This document shows, piece by piece, positions 7,559 through 15,984 of a stretch of 40,556 nt of DNA. The stretch is from contig JAUSOT010000180.1 of assembly GCA_030656075.1 (NCBI GenBank), forward strand, positions 1-40,556. The letters run 5' to 3'. Within the stretch, counting starts at the first letter, position 1. Each line of letters starts with the position of its first letter. This DNA is from Candidatus Cloacimonadales bacterium (lineage in GTDB: Bacteria > Cloacimonadota > Cloacimonadia > Cloacimonadales > TCS61). The position numbers and the translations under genes were made by a program. Below the pieces are notes generated by a model that saw only the letters and a list, made by a program, of their open reading frames with translations, was not told the origin of the DNA and ran no database searches.

Positions 7559-9175
7559 TCAATCTATCCACAAATCCACAAACTCAAATTTAGTTCCGTC
7601 AAAAAGTCCTTTATCACTCATTTTAAGTTCTGGAATTACTAAAAGAGCCATGAAAGACATCGTCATGAAAGGAGCCGTCAGTTTGCAGCCTAAATCCTTT
7701 GCTTTTTCTTCCAGGATTTCATATTTCTCGGCAACCTCAGTGCAACTTTTATCACTGATAATTCCAGCGATGGGGAGCGGCAATATTTCTGCCGAATCAG
7801 CATCGACAGTGCAAATTCCACCTTTGTTTGCAATAAGAGTATTCACGGCTTTCAGCACAGAATTATCATCAACTCCAATGGCAATAATATTATGAGAATC
7901 ATGAGCCACAGAAGAAGCAATTGCTCCCGATTTTAAACCGAAACCATGAATAAATCCAAGTGCTGGTTTAACGTTTTGATAACGGTTTACAACGGCAATC
8001 TTCAACAAATCCCGTTTCGGATCGGCAACCGCAAATCCATTTCTGATGAGAGGTTTTACAAGTTTACTGCCAGTGATCAACCTGCGGTCTTTTGCTTCGA
8101 TTATTCTAATTTTCCCAGTTTTAGCCGGAATCTGAAAATCTTCGATTGTTTTTGGTTTTGTATTAAATTTATTTTTCGTTTCAACCGCAAATTGATCATC
8201 TGTGTATTCAATTGTTGGTTCGCCATCGATGTAAGTTTCCAAAATATGCAAATTCTGCAGATCATCCACCACCAGGAAATCTGCCGGATCACCAATTTGC
8301 AGCAATCCAATCTCGAGTTTATAATGTTTCGCAGGATTTTGGCTTGCCATTTTTAGAACTTTGAAAATATCCAAACCCGATTTTAAGGCACGCTTCACGA
8401 GCAGATTAATATGTCCTTTCTGCAAATCGTGCGGATGCAGATCATCACTGCAGAACAGACAGTTATTAAAATTATTTTTGGCAATGGGGATCAATTCATC
8501 AAATTCTTTGCTCGCAGAGCCTTCGCGGATCAGGATCTTCATGCCCAAAGCCAGTTTTTCCAGAGCTTCTTGCTGAGTAAAACACTCATGATCAGTGGAA
8601 ATTCCAGCTTTCACATATTTCTTCAAATCTTCTCCCGATAAACCCGGAGCATGACCGTCGATGGGTTTGTACAGTTTTTTGGCGATCTCGATTTTTTTTA
8701 GAACGATTTCATCACCAAAAATAACTCCCGGGTAATTCATCATTTCAGATAAATGGGTGATCTCGTTCATTTTCAGCAGTTCTTCAATTTCGGCTTGTCC
8801 TAATTCTGCACCGCTGGTTTCGAAGGTAGTGGCTGGAACGCAGGATGGTGCTCCCCAAAAGAATTTCAACGGTGATCTTTTGCCATTTTCGATCATGAAT
8901 TTCACACCTTCAATTCCAAGAACATTAGCGATTTCATGCGGATCGGCCACGACTGCCACCGTTCCATGTTGAACAGCTTTCTTACCGAATTCAACCGGTG
9001 TCAGCAGTGAGCTTTCAATATGAATGTGCGCATCGACAAAGCCAGGAATTAGGCAATTTTTCATTTTTTTGTTGATCTTTTCAATTTTGCAGATTCGACC
9101 TTCTTCCCAAAATAACCTGGCTGGAAAAATCTCTGTAGAAATTATATCAACGAGATTTGCTTCGATTTTATTCAT
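7559..9175 (-). CDS. ade: Adenine deaminase
   Basis: Hydrolyses adenine to hypoxanthine and ammonia (purine salvage or catabolism). The protein has the Ade amidohydrolase hallmarks: GFVDAHIHIESSLLTP (metal-binding H-x-H), VADPHEIANVLG, FWGAPSCVPAT, SEMMNYPGV, DGHAPGLSG, STDHECFT, CSDDLHPHDL and SQNPAKHY, in the family order. The C-terminal half (GFGLKSGAIASSVAHDSHN, IIAIGVDD) is the Ade-specific domain. The ATG at 9175 (538 residues, MNKIEANLVD) is preferred over an in-frame ATG at 9208. The longer start would overlap a palindrome (9207-9227) and has no ribosome site; the shorter one has a weak GGAATTT. The stop is TGA. The gene is alone on the minus strand, next to an Fe-S/FAD dehydrogenase pair on the plus strand. 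Confidence 0.95.
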   Translation of the reverse strand: MNKIEANLVDIISTEIFPARLFWEEGRICKIEKINKKMKNCLIPGFVDAHIHIESSLLTPVEFGKKAVQHGTVAVVADPHEIANVLGIEGVKFMIENGKRSPLKFFWGAPSCVPATTFETSGAELGQAEIEELLKMNEITHLSEMMNYPGVIFGDEIVLKKIEIAKKLYKPIDGHAPGLSGEDLKKYVKAGISTDHECFTQQEALEKLALGMKILIREGSASKEFDELIPIAKNNFNNCLFCSDDLHPHDLQKGHINLLVKRALKSGLDIFKVLKMASQNPAKHYKLEIGLLQIGDPADFLVVDDLQNLHILETYIDGEPTIEYTDDQFAVETKNKFNTKPKTIEDFQIPAKTGKIRIIEAKDRRLITGSKLVKPLIRNGFAVADPKRDLLKIAVVNRYQNVKPALGFIHGFGLKSGAIASSVAHDSHNIIAIGVDDNSVLKAVNTLIANKGGICTVDADSAEILPLPIAGIISDKSCTEVAEKYEILEEKAKDLGCKLTAPFMTMSFMALLVIPELKMSDKGLFDGTKFEFVDLWID

Positions 9176-9676
9176 ATAAATTCCATTATTTTTAACTTCG
9201 GAATGCATCCCGAACTCGTTTCGGGATTCTTCCGGATGTTAGAAAACACAACAAACATTCCGAAGAGCTGCGCACATTCGGAAGTTTGATAACTGCCTTA
9301 CCTAAGCTTCTTACAGAGAAAAACTTTTACTAAGATTCGGAAAGAAAACTCCAATTCATCCTTCCGAATCTTCTACATAAGAAAAGCAAGCAGATAAGCT
9401 TCGGAATGGCACTTTATTCATATTATCATCCTTCCAAAGAACTTCGTGCATTCGGAAATTGAAAATCTTTCCCACTTCCTACCTAAAAATTAATTATAGG
9501 CGAAGTAGCAAAGAACCATATCTTTATGTGGAAAGTTCATAAACTCATCTCTCTTGTGTCAAGCTGAAAAATCGTATCATTTCCGAAGGTCGAAATCTAA
9601 CCTTTTGCTTGACATTGAATCCTTGCCAAAATTTTTAAAAGGCAAAATAATAATAAAATTGAAGGGGTAGTTAATA
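9176..9676. promoter_or_regulatory. Divergent intergenic region with repeated TTCCGAA/TTCGGAA palindromes and a putative promoter
   Basis: This 500-bp spacer between divergent genes contains many TTCCGAA or TTCGGAA cores. ATCCCGAA(N5)TTCGGGAT at 9207-9227 is flanked by an outer CGGAA/TTCCG pair. AAGATTCGGAA at 9332-9342 pairs perfectly with TTCCGAATCTT at 9362-9372. Further half-sites lie at about 9258-9285, 9399-9405 and 9457-9463. A TTGACA at 9609-9614 followed 17 nt later by an AT-rich TTTTTA segment is a plausible plus-strand promoter for the dehydrogenase genes. GAAGGGG at 9661-9667 is their ribosome-binding site. No gene was recognised. Confidence 0.5.
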
Positions 9677-11752
9677 GTGGATAATCGGATAAAAGAACAT
9701 CCAATTTTGCCTGTTCCCGAACGACGGTCCATTCCTTTTTTATGGAATGGAAAGCAGCTTTTTGCCTATGAAGGAGAAGTGATTTCTTCGGCCTTATTTG
9801 CCAATGGGATCAAGATTTTTGGTCATCATCACAAAGATGGCAGCGCCCAGGGAATCTATTGCGCCAACGGCCAGTGCGCCAAATGCACCGTGATCGCTGA
9901 CGGCGTGCCGGTGAAATCCTGCATGACGGAAGTGAAGGAAAATATGCAGGTGAAAAGCGTGGAAGGCTTGCCCATTTTACCGGATTTGGCTGAACCTGTA
10001 AAAACGGGTAACATCGAAAGTTTGAGTTATGAAGTTCTCATCATCGGCGGCGGTCCGGCCGGGCTTTCGGCAGCAATTCAATTGGGTGAAAATGGAGTAA
10101 TAACACTTCTGGTGGATGATAAAAATAAATTGGGTGGCAAACTGGTTTTGCAGACGCACAAATTCTTCGGTTCGGTGGAAGATTCCTATGCCGGAACCCG
10201 CGGCAACGACATCGGCAAAATGCTGGCCGAAACCGTGCTGAAAAACGAAAATGTCGATGTCTGGACGAACAGCACAGCGCTTTACGTGTTCAAAGATAAA
10301 AAAGTCGGAATTATAAAGAATGGCGTGTACAAACTGGTCGAGCCGAAAATCATTTTAAATGCGGCCGGAGCGCGCGAAAAATTTCTGCGTTTCAAAGGCA
10401 ATACGCTCTCTGGTGTTTACGGTGCCGGCGCTTTCCAAACATTGGTAAATCGAGATTTGGTGCGTCCGACAAAACAGCTCTTCATCGTTGGTGGTGGAAA
10501 CGTCGGTCTCATTGCCGGTTATCATGCTTTGCAAGCTGGAATCGAAGTAGTGGGTTTGGTGGAAGCTCTGCCGAAATGCGGTGGGTACAAAGTTCATGCC
10601 GATAAACTGAAACGTTTGGGTGTTCCGATCTACACTTCTCACACTGTTCTGAAGGCAAATGGAGAAGAATCGGTGGAATCGGTAACGATCTGCCTGATTG
10701 ATAAGAATTTCCAACCTATCGCTGGAACGGAAAAGACCTTTGAATGTGATACGGTTCTAATTGCGGTTGGCCTGGAATCCGTGAATGAATTCGTGGAAGA
10801 AGCCGAAACTGCCGGGATAAAAGTTTTCTCAGCCGGAGATGCACTGGAAATTGCCGAAGCTTCCTCTGCCATGTTCAATGGTAAGATCGTTGGTCTGAAA
10901 ATCGCCAAAGAAATCGGCGCAGATGTCGGTGATATTCCGGAAAGCTGGTATGAAAAAGCGAAAATTCTCAAATCCGAACCAGGCAAGATCATTCCGATGA
11001 AAGTTCCTGAAAATAATAGTGGAGTGATGCCGGTCATTCACTGCGTTCAGGAAATTCCCTGCAATCCCTGCAGCACGGTCTGTCCCACTGGTTCCATCAA
11101 TATGAGCGGTGATCCGATCATGAGCTTACCGGAGTATGAAGGAAAATGCATCGGCTGCCGCAAATGCGTGGCGATCTGTCCGGGATTGGCAATAACTCTG
11201 GTTGATTTTCGTAAAGATGCCGAAAATCCCAGCATCACCGTTCCATACGAAGTATCCAATCATCCTGTTAAAGAAAACGATGCAGTAGAATGTGTTGATA
11301 TCGACGGAAATTCACTGGGTATTTTTCCAATTATAAAAGTAGTAGATGTTAAGACCAATAATCGCACCCAATTGGTGGATATAAAAGTCCCCAAAGATAT
11401 TGCCAAAAAAGTCGTTTCTTTCCAAATCCAGGCAGATGAAATTTCCAGCGAAACAGATAAAAAATCCACCAAAAAAGGCATCTCCGAAGCTGAAATGGTC
11501 TGTTTGTGCGAAAGAGTTTCGGCAGATGAAATTCGTGAGTTGATCAAAAAAGGTGTGCGTGATTTGAATCAGATCAAAGCGATTACCCGGGCCGGAATGG
11601 GACCTTGCGGTTCCAAAACCTGCGATAATTTGATCAAGCAGATTTTCCGCCAGGAAGGCATTCCACTTTCAGATGTAGAAAAAAATACCAGGCGACCGCT
11701 CTTTGTGGAAGTGCCGATGGGCAAATTTGCCGAAGGAGGCAAAGATGAATAA
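9677..11752 (+). CDS. Multi-cluster Fe-S/FAD dehydrogenase, alpha subunit (sarcosine oxidase alpha / HcnA-HcnB type)
   Basis: 691 residues starting at GTG with GAAGGGG 10 nt upstream. Domains in order: a 2Fe-2S ferredoxin-like domain (C62, C67, C70, C82) as in HcnA and sarcosine oxidase alpha; an FAD/NAD(P) oxidoreductase with GGGPAG (124-129) and a second Rossmann motif VGGGNVG (271-277); two 4Fe-4S clusters (C456/C462/C465/C469 and C491/C494/C497/C501); and a C-terminal BFD-like 2Fe-2S domain (C609, C611, C644, C649). This combines into one chain what is split in HcnAB, octopine oxidase and dye-linked L-proline dehydrogenase systems. With its beta partner immediately downstream it should oxidise an amine or imino/amino acid and pass electrons to ferredoxin or quinone. 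The substrate (proline, sarcosine, glycine, opine) cannot be read from sequence. It overlaps the next gene by 8 bp. Confidence 0.85.
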   Translation: MDNRIKEHPILPVPERRSIPFLWNGKQLFAYEGEVISSALFANGIKIFGHHHKDGSAQGIYCANGQCAKCTVIADGVPVKSCMTEVKENMQVKSVEGLPILPDLAEPVKTGNIESLSYEVLIIGGGPAGLSAAIQLGENGVITLLVDDKNKLGGKLVLQTHKFFGSVEDSYAGTRGNDIGKMLAETVLKNENVDVWTNSTALYVFKDKKVGIIKNGVYKLVEPKIILNAAGAREKFLRFKGNTLSGVYGAGAFQTLVNRDLVRPTKQLFIVGGGNVGLIAGYHALQAGIEVVGLVEALPKCGGYKVHADKLKRLGVPIYTSHTVLKANGEESVESVTICLIDKNFQPIAGTEKTFECDTVLIAVGLESVNEFVEEAETAGIKVFSAGDALEIAEASSAMFNGKIVGLKIAKEIGADVGDIPESWYEKAKILKSEPGKIIPMKVPENNSGVMPVIHCVQEIPCNPCSTVCPTGSINMSGDPIMSLPEYEGKCIGCRKCVAICPGLAITLVDFRKDAENPSITVPYEVSNHPVKENDAVECVDIDGNSLGIFPIIKVVDVKTNNRTQLVDIKVPKDIAKKVVSFQIQADEISSETDKKSTKKGISEAEMVCLCERVSADEIRELIKKGVRDLNQIKAITRAGMGPCGSKTCDNLIKQIFRQEGIPLSDVEKNTRRPLFVEVPMGKFAEGGKDE

Positions 11753-12896
11753 TTATGATGTAATTATCATCGGCGCCGGTTCGGTGGGCATTCCCACAGC
11801 CATGACTCTGGCAGCCAGGAAATTGAAAGTTCTGGTGCTCGATTCTCTCGCTTCACCGGGACAGCAGGATAACAAAAAAGCGATCGGCGGCATTCGAGCT
11901 ACTCATTCCGATTTCGGTAAAATAAAAGTCTGCCAGCGCAGCATCGCATTATTTTCTACCTGGCAGGAAATTCACGGGGACGATATTGGCTGGCTGTCCA
12001 ATGGCTACAGCTATCCCGCCTACAATGAAGCTGATGAAAAAAAGTTGAAAGACCTGATGAAAATCCAGCATTCTTTTGGCTTGAACATCAAATGGGTTTC
12101 ACCACACGAATACAACGAACTCGTTCCGGGAATAAATATGGAAGGCTTGAGAGGATCGACATTTTCTCCCGAAGATGGTTCAGCTTCTCCTCTTCTTTCG
12201 ATGAATGCTTTCTATTTTAAAAGTCTGGAATATGGTGCGGATTATAAATTCCATGAAAAAGTGATCGATCTGAAGCAGAAAGACGGCAAAATCGTGGAAG
12301 TGATTACTGATAAAGGAAAATATTCCGCAGATTTTGTGATCAATGCTGCTGGAAATTATGCCCGGGAAATTGGTGAATTGGTTGGATTGGATCTGCCGGT
12401 ATTTCCTGATAATCACGAAGCCGGCATCACAGAACCGGTGAGCAGATTCTTCGAACCGATGGTGGTGGATATGCGCAAAGCTCCTGGTTCTGCGAATTAC
12501 TATTTCTATCAAAATAATGAAGGTCAGGTTGTGTTTTGCATCACTCCCGATCCGCCGATCCTGGGAGTGGATAACGATTCGACCTCTGAGTTTTTACCGC
12601 TTTGTGCGAAACGCATGGTGCAATTGTATCCTCGTCTCAAAAATCTGAAAGTTCGTCGTACCTGGCGGGGACAATATCCCATGACGCCGGATGGTTTTCC
12701 AATAGTTGGTAAAACCAGAGAAATTTCGAATCTGGTGAATGCCATCGGCATGTGCGGACAAGGTTTCATGCTGGGACCGGGTTTGGGTGAATTGGTCACT
12801 CGCATCGTCACAAATGAATTGACTGTTGATGATACAAGAATGCTGGAAAGTTTTGATCCATATCGTGATTTCAGCGGTATGGAACAGTTTAAGTGA
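11745..12896 (+). CDS. FAD-dependent DAO-family oxidoreductase, beta subunit (sarcosine oxidase beta / HcnC / proline dehydrogenase beta type)
   Basis: 383 residues from the ATG at 11745, chosen because AAGGAGG sits 5 nt upstream and the N-terminus MNNYDVIIIGAGSVGIPT begins directly with the FAD-binding G-x-G-x-x-G. A longer in-frame reading from 11703 would only add residues inside the upstream gene. Other family landmarks are KKAIGGIRATHSDFGKIK (flavin region), DFVINAAGNYAREIG, RTWRGQYPMTPDGFPIVG and GMCGQGFMLGPGLGELV, typical of DAO-type amine and proline dehydrogenase beta subunits. The 8-bp overlap with the alpha subunit implies translational coupling and a 1:1 complex. It probably performs the substrate oxidation while the alpha chain transfers electrons. 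The stop is TGA. Confidence 0.87.
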   Translation: MNNYDVIIIGAGSVGIPTAMTLAARKLKVLVLDSLASPGQQDNKKAIGGIRATHSDFGKIKVCQRSIALFSTWQEIHGDDIGWLSNGYSYPAYNEADEKKLKDLMKIQHSFGLNIKWVSPHEYNELVPGINMEGLRGSTFSPEDGSASPLLSMNAFYFKSLEYGADYKFHEKVIDLKQKDGKIVEVITDKGKYSADFVINAAGNYAREIGELVGLDLPVFPDNHEAGITEPVSRFFEPMVVDMRKAPGSANYYFYQNNEGQVVFCITPDPPILGVDNDSTSEFLPLCAKRMVQLYPRLKNLKVRRTWRGQYPMTPDGFPIVGKTREISNLVNAIGMCGQGFMLGPGLGELVTRIVTNELTVDDTRMLESFDPYRDFSGMEQFK

Positions 12897-12987
12897 TTGA
12901 AAATTGAAGATTAAAAATTGAGAATTTGCCCCACCCTGCCCTCCCAAAAGGAGAGGGAAAAGAGTTTTAAACATTTGAAGACACATC

Positions 12988-13077
12988 CTTCTCCGCTGGA
13001 GAAGGTGGTCCCGAACGCTTTCGGGATGAAGTCGGTTTACCCCGTGAAATTCAGCTTGCTGAATATTTCATTGGGGA
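12988..13077 (+). repeat. REP-like intergenic element, copy 2
   Basis: CCTTCTCCGCTGGAGAAGG is followed by a CCCGAACGCTTTCGGG palindrome, then 24 bp (13028-13051) identical to the reverse complement of 1-24. The stem ATTCAGC/GCTGAAT and a trailing TTTCATTGGGG complete a compound hairpin with the CCCCGTGAAA arm. Confidence 0.75.
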
Positions 13078-13106
13078 TGAGGCGATAAAGTGAACAATTC
13101 AAGTAA

Positions 13107-13156
13107 AACCTTGCGAAGGTTTTCGGACTTCTTGTTTTTTCGGCCTTCGCAAGGTT
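13107..13156 (+). repeat. 13-bp inverted repeat AACCTTGCGAAGG
   Basis: Perfect arms at 13107-13119 and 13144-13156 around a 24-nt spacer that contains a T-run. It could act as a bidirectional terminator for the dehydrogenase operon, but it lies 210 bp after it and belongs to a repeat cluster. Confidence 0.5.
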
Positions 13157-13390
13157 GATGTTCAAAAATGTTGAAACCTTCCGAACGGTTATCAACCTTT
13201 GGAACGGTTGGAATGAATTCAGCGAAAACCGTTGAAAAGGTTTAGAGGAAGAAGAATCTTATAATCCTTTTCAAGGTTTTTGAATTCTCCCCTGGATAGG
13301 GGATTAAGGGGTCGAAAGAGTGAAAGAAACTTTTCCAAAGCTGACTGGAAGAAGCATCGATAGAAGCTTTCGGATAGTAATTAATTACAG

Positions 13391-13410
13391 CCCATGACTT
13401 CAGTCGTGGG
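13391..13410 (+). repeat. CCCATGACTTCAGTCGTGGG palindrome
   Basis: A 20-bp near-perfect palindrome of the same type as CCCACAACTGAAGTTGTGGG at 29149-29168. Similar C-C-C-A-C..G-T-G-G-G hairpins are common extragenic repeats in Bacteroidota-like genomes. Confidence 0.65.
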
Positions 13411-13512
13411 AGTAATAACAAATCATCCGCTGGAGCGGAGAATATAAGTTCCAACGGAGACCATAGGAACAAGCACCTCCCCCTGAAAAGGGGGGGGACT
13501 GAGGGGGTTGAG

Positions 13513-14625
13513 ATTAAAGTTCATATCGAAAAAATCGAGAATTACGATTTTGATAAAATCCGAGAATTCCTTCTATCTCTACCGCTTTGGGATAAACTGG
13601 AAGGAAAGCAAAAAATCCTGCTCAAACCGAATTTATTAGGAGCATTCCCGCCGGAAAAAGCAGTTACAACGCATCCGGTAGTTCTGGAAGCACTGATTTC
13701 GATCTTATTGGAAAAAAAGAAAACCGTGTGGATCGGAGACAGTTCGGGTGGCACAATTCCCACGAAAAGAGTCTGGCAGGTAACAGGATTGCAGGATCTT
13801 GCGGGAAAATTCGCTGTCACACTCCTCAATTTCAGCGAAGGTGGAATTCATGAATCCAAAACAGGGAACATGACGTTCAATACATCCAAATATTTTTGGG
13901 ATGCGGATGCCGTGATCAATGTGTGTAAATACAAAACCCACAGTCTGATGTCTTATACCGGAGCTGTTAAAAATTTTTACGGTTTGATTCCCGGACTTAA
14001 AAAATTGGATTATCACAAGGAAAATCCCGATCATGTCGGTTTTGGAAAAGTCATTTCCACTCTTTATGAAACTGTGCATGAAAAGATCACTTTCAATATT
14101 ATGGATGGAATTCTGGGCATGGAAGGCGAAGGACCATCGGCGGGAATTCCCCGTAATTTCGGAGTGATGTTTGCCAGCGAATCGGCTGCAGCGCTGGATT
14201 ATGTGGCTGCTTCCATGATGGGTTTTAAACCGCAAAATATAGAGTATATTTATCCTGCTTTGATCGCTGATGGTCTGAAACCTGAAGATATTGAAACTGA
14301 TGAAGAATGGAAAAATTTCAAATTCCCAAAAGTGAAAATCCAGAAAGTGAAAATAATCGTAAAAATCCTGGCTTATTCTCCCGGCTTTCTAAAAAATATT
14401 TTCCGAAAGTATTTTCAGGTTTATCCGGATTTTAGAGATGGTTGCCGTTTGTGCCGGATTTGTGTGGACAGCTGTCCGGTGCAGGCTATGAAACTGGGAA
14501 AGGGAGATTTGCATCCTGAGATAGATTATAGTAAATGCATCAAGTGCATGTGCTGCCACGAAATGTGTCCGTATAGCGTGGTTTATGTGAAGAAAAGTTG
14601 GCTGGCAAAATTAGTATTAAGATGA
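13513..14625 (+). CDS. DUF362 family protein with C-terminal 2x[4Fe-4S] ferredoxin domain
   Basis: The reading frame shows clear DUF362 homology well upstream of the first TTG (13708): KILLKPNLLGAF and VTTHPVVLEALI, then WIGDSSGGTIPTKRVW, NVCKYKTHSLMSYTGAVKN, GLIPG, MDGILGMEGEGPSAG and LDYVAASMMG. The C-terminus has CRLCRICVDSCP and CIKCMCCHEMCP, eight cysteines for two 4Fe-4S clusters. No in-frame ATG, GTG or TTG lies between the stop at 13378 and the conserved domain. The best placed start is ATT at 13513 (reading I/M-K-V-H-I-E-K-I) after GAGGGGG, which would give 370 residues, a normal DUF362 length. The G-run repeat ends exactly there, so the original start may have been replaced by the repeat. 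The function is unclear; an electron-transfer or assembly role is an inference. Confidence 0.8.
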   Translation: MKVHIEKIENYDFDKIREFLLSLPLWDKLEGKQKILLKPNLLGAFPPEKAVTTHPVVLEALISILLEKKKTVWIGDSSGGTIPTKRVWQVTGLQDLAGKFAVTLLNFSEGGIHESKTGNMTFNTSKYFWDADAVINVCKYKTHSLMSYTGAVKNFYGLIPGLKKLDYHKENPDHVGFGKVISTLYETVHEKITFNIMDGILGMEGEGPSAGIPRNFGVMFASESAAALDYVAASMMGFKPQNIEYIYPALIADGLKPEDIETDEEWKNFKFPKVKIQKVKIIVKILAYSPGFLKNIFRKYFQVYPDFRDGCRLCRICVDSCPVQAMKLGKGDLHPEIDYSKCIKCMCCHEMCPYSVVYVKKSWLAKLVLR

Positions 14626-14660
14626 TTTTTTTCTTGATTCAAATGAATGAATTTTTAAAA

Positions 14661-14678
14661 CTCACCTTGTGAAGTGAG
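14661..14678 (+). other. Short hairpin before the MBL-fold gene
   Basis: CTCAC (14661-14665) pairs with GTGAG (14674-14678) in the 80-bp gap after the DUF362 gene. It has no T-run and is weak support only. Confidence 0.25.
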
Positions 14679-14705
14679 GAAAGAGTATATTTCACGGAGG
14701 ATGCC

Positions 14706-15341
14706 ATGATAAATGTGAAATGGTTCGGTCACAGCATGTGGAAGATCTGGAATGATTCGGTCTCCATCATCGCCGATCCCTTCACTGATATTGGCTATCC
14801 CATGCCGCAGAATGCAACGGCGGATATTGTTTTAAGTTCGCATAATCATTACGATCATAATAATTTTAGCCTGATCGGTGGTGATTTCAAAATAGTGAAA
14901 GAAGAAGGTGAATTTATTATCAGGAATGTTAAAATTAATTCTTTCATCACTTACCACGATAAAGCGGGTGGAACCAGAAGAGGAAAAAACCTGTTGATTA
15001 AATTTGAGTTGTCCGGGAAAACCTTCCTGCATTGCGGCGATCTGGGGCACGATCTGGATGAAGAAATGATTTCCAAACTTGGAAAGATCGATGTTCTCTT
15101 CATTCCGATTGGAGGATATTACACGATAGATGCAGTTGCAGCTAAAAAGATCGTGGATAAGATTCAGCCCAAAATCGTCTTTCCAATGCATTACAAAACC
15201 GATGTATTAGATTTTCCCATCGCGAAAAAAGAAGCCTATCTCCAGCTAATCTCCGATTTCCGACAAATCGATTCAAACATCATAAAATTGACTGAAAATG
15301 ATTTTACAGAAGAACAGACCATCATCCTCAATTATCAATAA
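14706..15341 (+). CDS. Metallo-beta-lactamase-fold hydrolase (UlaG-like, Lactamase_B_3 type)
   Basis: 211 residues. The zinc motif H-x-H-x-D-H is visible as SSHNHYDHNN (H46, H48, D50, H51). The downstream ligands are a HCGDLGH segment at about 110-116 and FPMHYKT near 163-169, as in small UlaG-like MBL proteins. IIADPF near the N-terminus and the short length also match this subgroup. Members hydrolyse phosphodiester, lactone or similar bonds; the substrate here is unknown. The ATG at 14706 is preceded by CACGGAGG, a strong ribosome-binding site. It is followed after about 21 bp by the DivIC-like gene, probably in one transcript. Confidence 0.85.
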   Translation: MINVKWFGHSMWKIWNDSVSIIADPFTDIGYPMPQNATADIVLSSHNHYDHNNFSLIGGDFKIVKEEGEFIIRNVKINSFITYHDKAGGTRRGKNLLIKFELSGKTFLHCGDLGHDLDEEMISKLGKIDVLFIPIGGYYTIDAVAAKKIVDKIQPKIVFPMHYKTDVLDFPIAKKEAYLQLISDFRQIDSNIIKLTENDFTEEQTIILNYQ

Positions 15342-15362
15342 ATTTTGCAAATAGGTGAATCT

Positions 15363-15647
15363 ATGAAATTGAAAAAAAAAGATATAATTTTTTACAGCAT
15401 CATTTTTCTGCTGATTATCTATATTGCCTTCATTGATAGCGCCAGCTACTACAGGCGATATCGTACCAAACAAAAACTGGAAATAGTCAAGGCGGATTTA
15501 GAAACTATGATTCAGGAAAATCAACGCTTGCAGGAAGAGAACAAAAAGCTGGAACACGACAGGAGTATCTGGGAAAAAAAAGCCCGTGAATTGGGAATGC
15601 AGAAAAATGGAGATGAAGTCTTCATGTTTAAAGAAGAGAGCAAATAA
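15363..15647 (+). CDS. DivIC/FtsB-like septum formation initiator protein
   Basis: 94 residues from the ATG at 15363 (AGGTG 6 nt upstream), preferred over a TTG at 15345. It has a short basic N-terminus (KLKKKD), one membrane segment (about 8-27, IIFYSIIFLLIIYIAFID), then a coiled coil (about 36-75) with LETMIQENQRLQEENKKLEH, and a final ELGMQKNGDEVFMFKEE that matches the R-E-x-x-x-x-x-x-G-E-x-x-F/Y motif of FtsB/DivIC proteins. Such proteins form a periplasmic-facing complex with FtsL and FtsQ in cell division. No other division gene is nearby. It is likely co-transcribed with the MBL gene. Confidence 0.82.
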   Translation: MKLKKKDIIFYSIIFLLIIYIAFIDSASYYRRYRTKQKLEIVKADLETMIQENQRLQEENKKLEHDRSIWEKKARELGMQKNGDEVFMFKEESK

Positions 15648-15984
15648 ATTCGGTTCTTTATTTTCTTAGTGAATCTATTTGACAAAATAGTTTGCAAAAC
15701 AAAAGTCAGCCAAAGTTTGTAAAAAAGTCTATAAATTATAGATAAAGTAACATAAGTGATAAATTTAATAAAGCGAATAACTAATCGCTTTACATGGTAT
15801 TAGCTCAAAATAATAATTAATATCGTAATCTGTTTTTTATTTTTTTGGCAACAATGGCAAATAAGAGAATTTTTGAGAAAAGTGATTTTATATTTGACAA
15901 ATTTTTTCCGATATTCAGTTTATGTTACCAAATTCTGAAGAATATTATGATTCGGAATTAATAAAAAGAGTTGGGTAGAATCAA
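15648..15984. other. AT-rich intergenic region upstream of the first propeller-type surface protein
   Basis: Contains TTGACA-like sites (15690-15695 and 15894-15899) and a degenerate copy of the leader motif, ATCGTAATCTGTTTTTT at 15822-15838. No gene was seen. Confidence 0.5.
15882..15922 (+). promoter_or_regulatory. Conserved promoter block upstream of the 16103 gene
   Basis: Bases 15882-15902 are identical to 21340-21360, and ATTCAGTTTA follows at the same distance in both. Read as a promoter this gives TTGACA (15894-15899), a 17-nt spacer and AGTTTA (15917-15922). Sequence between the shared blocks differs, suggesting selection on the boxes. Confidence 0.6.

Larger units (their letters stand above)
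12897..13512. repeat. Repeat island: at least five palindromic element families in 600 bp
   Basis: In order: G/C-rich repeat (12928-12960); the REP-like element (12988-13077) that matches the window start in inverted orientation and continues into the hairpin ATTCAGC-TT-GCTGAAT (13050-13065); AACCTTGCGAAGG (13107-13119) pairing perfectly with CCTTCGCAAGGTT (13144-13156); AACCTTCCGAACGGTT and ACCTTTGGAACGGTT units (about 13175-13210); TTGAAAAGG (13232-13240) pairing with CCTTTTCAA (13266-13274); a CTCCCCTGGATAGGGGA unit (about 13286); CCCATGACT-TC-AGTCGTGGG (13391-13410); and a C-run/G-run unit (13474-13510). No protein-coding gene was seen before the DUF362 reading frame. Confidence 0.7.

Noticed and set aside
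10355-11547. Minus-strand ORFs of 70-132 codons within the dehydrogenase alpha gene
   Set aside because: Antisense shadows of a well-supported coding region.
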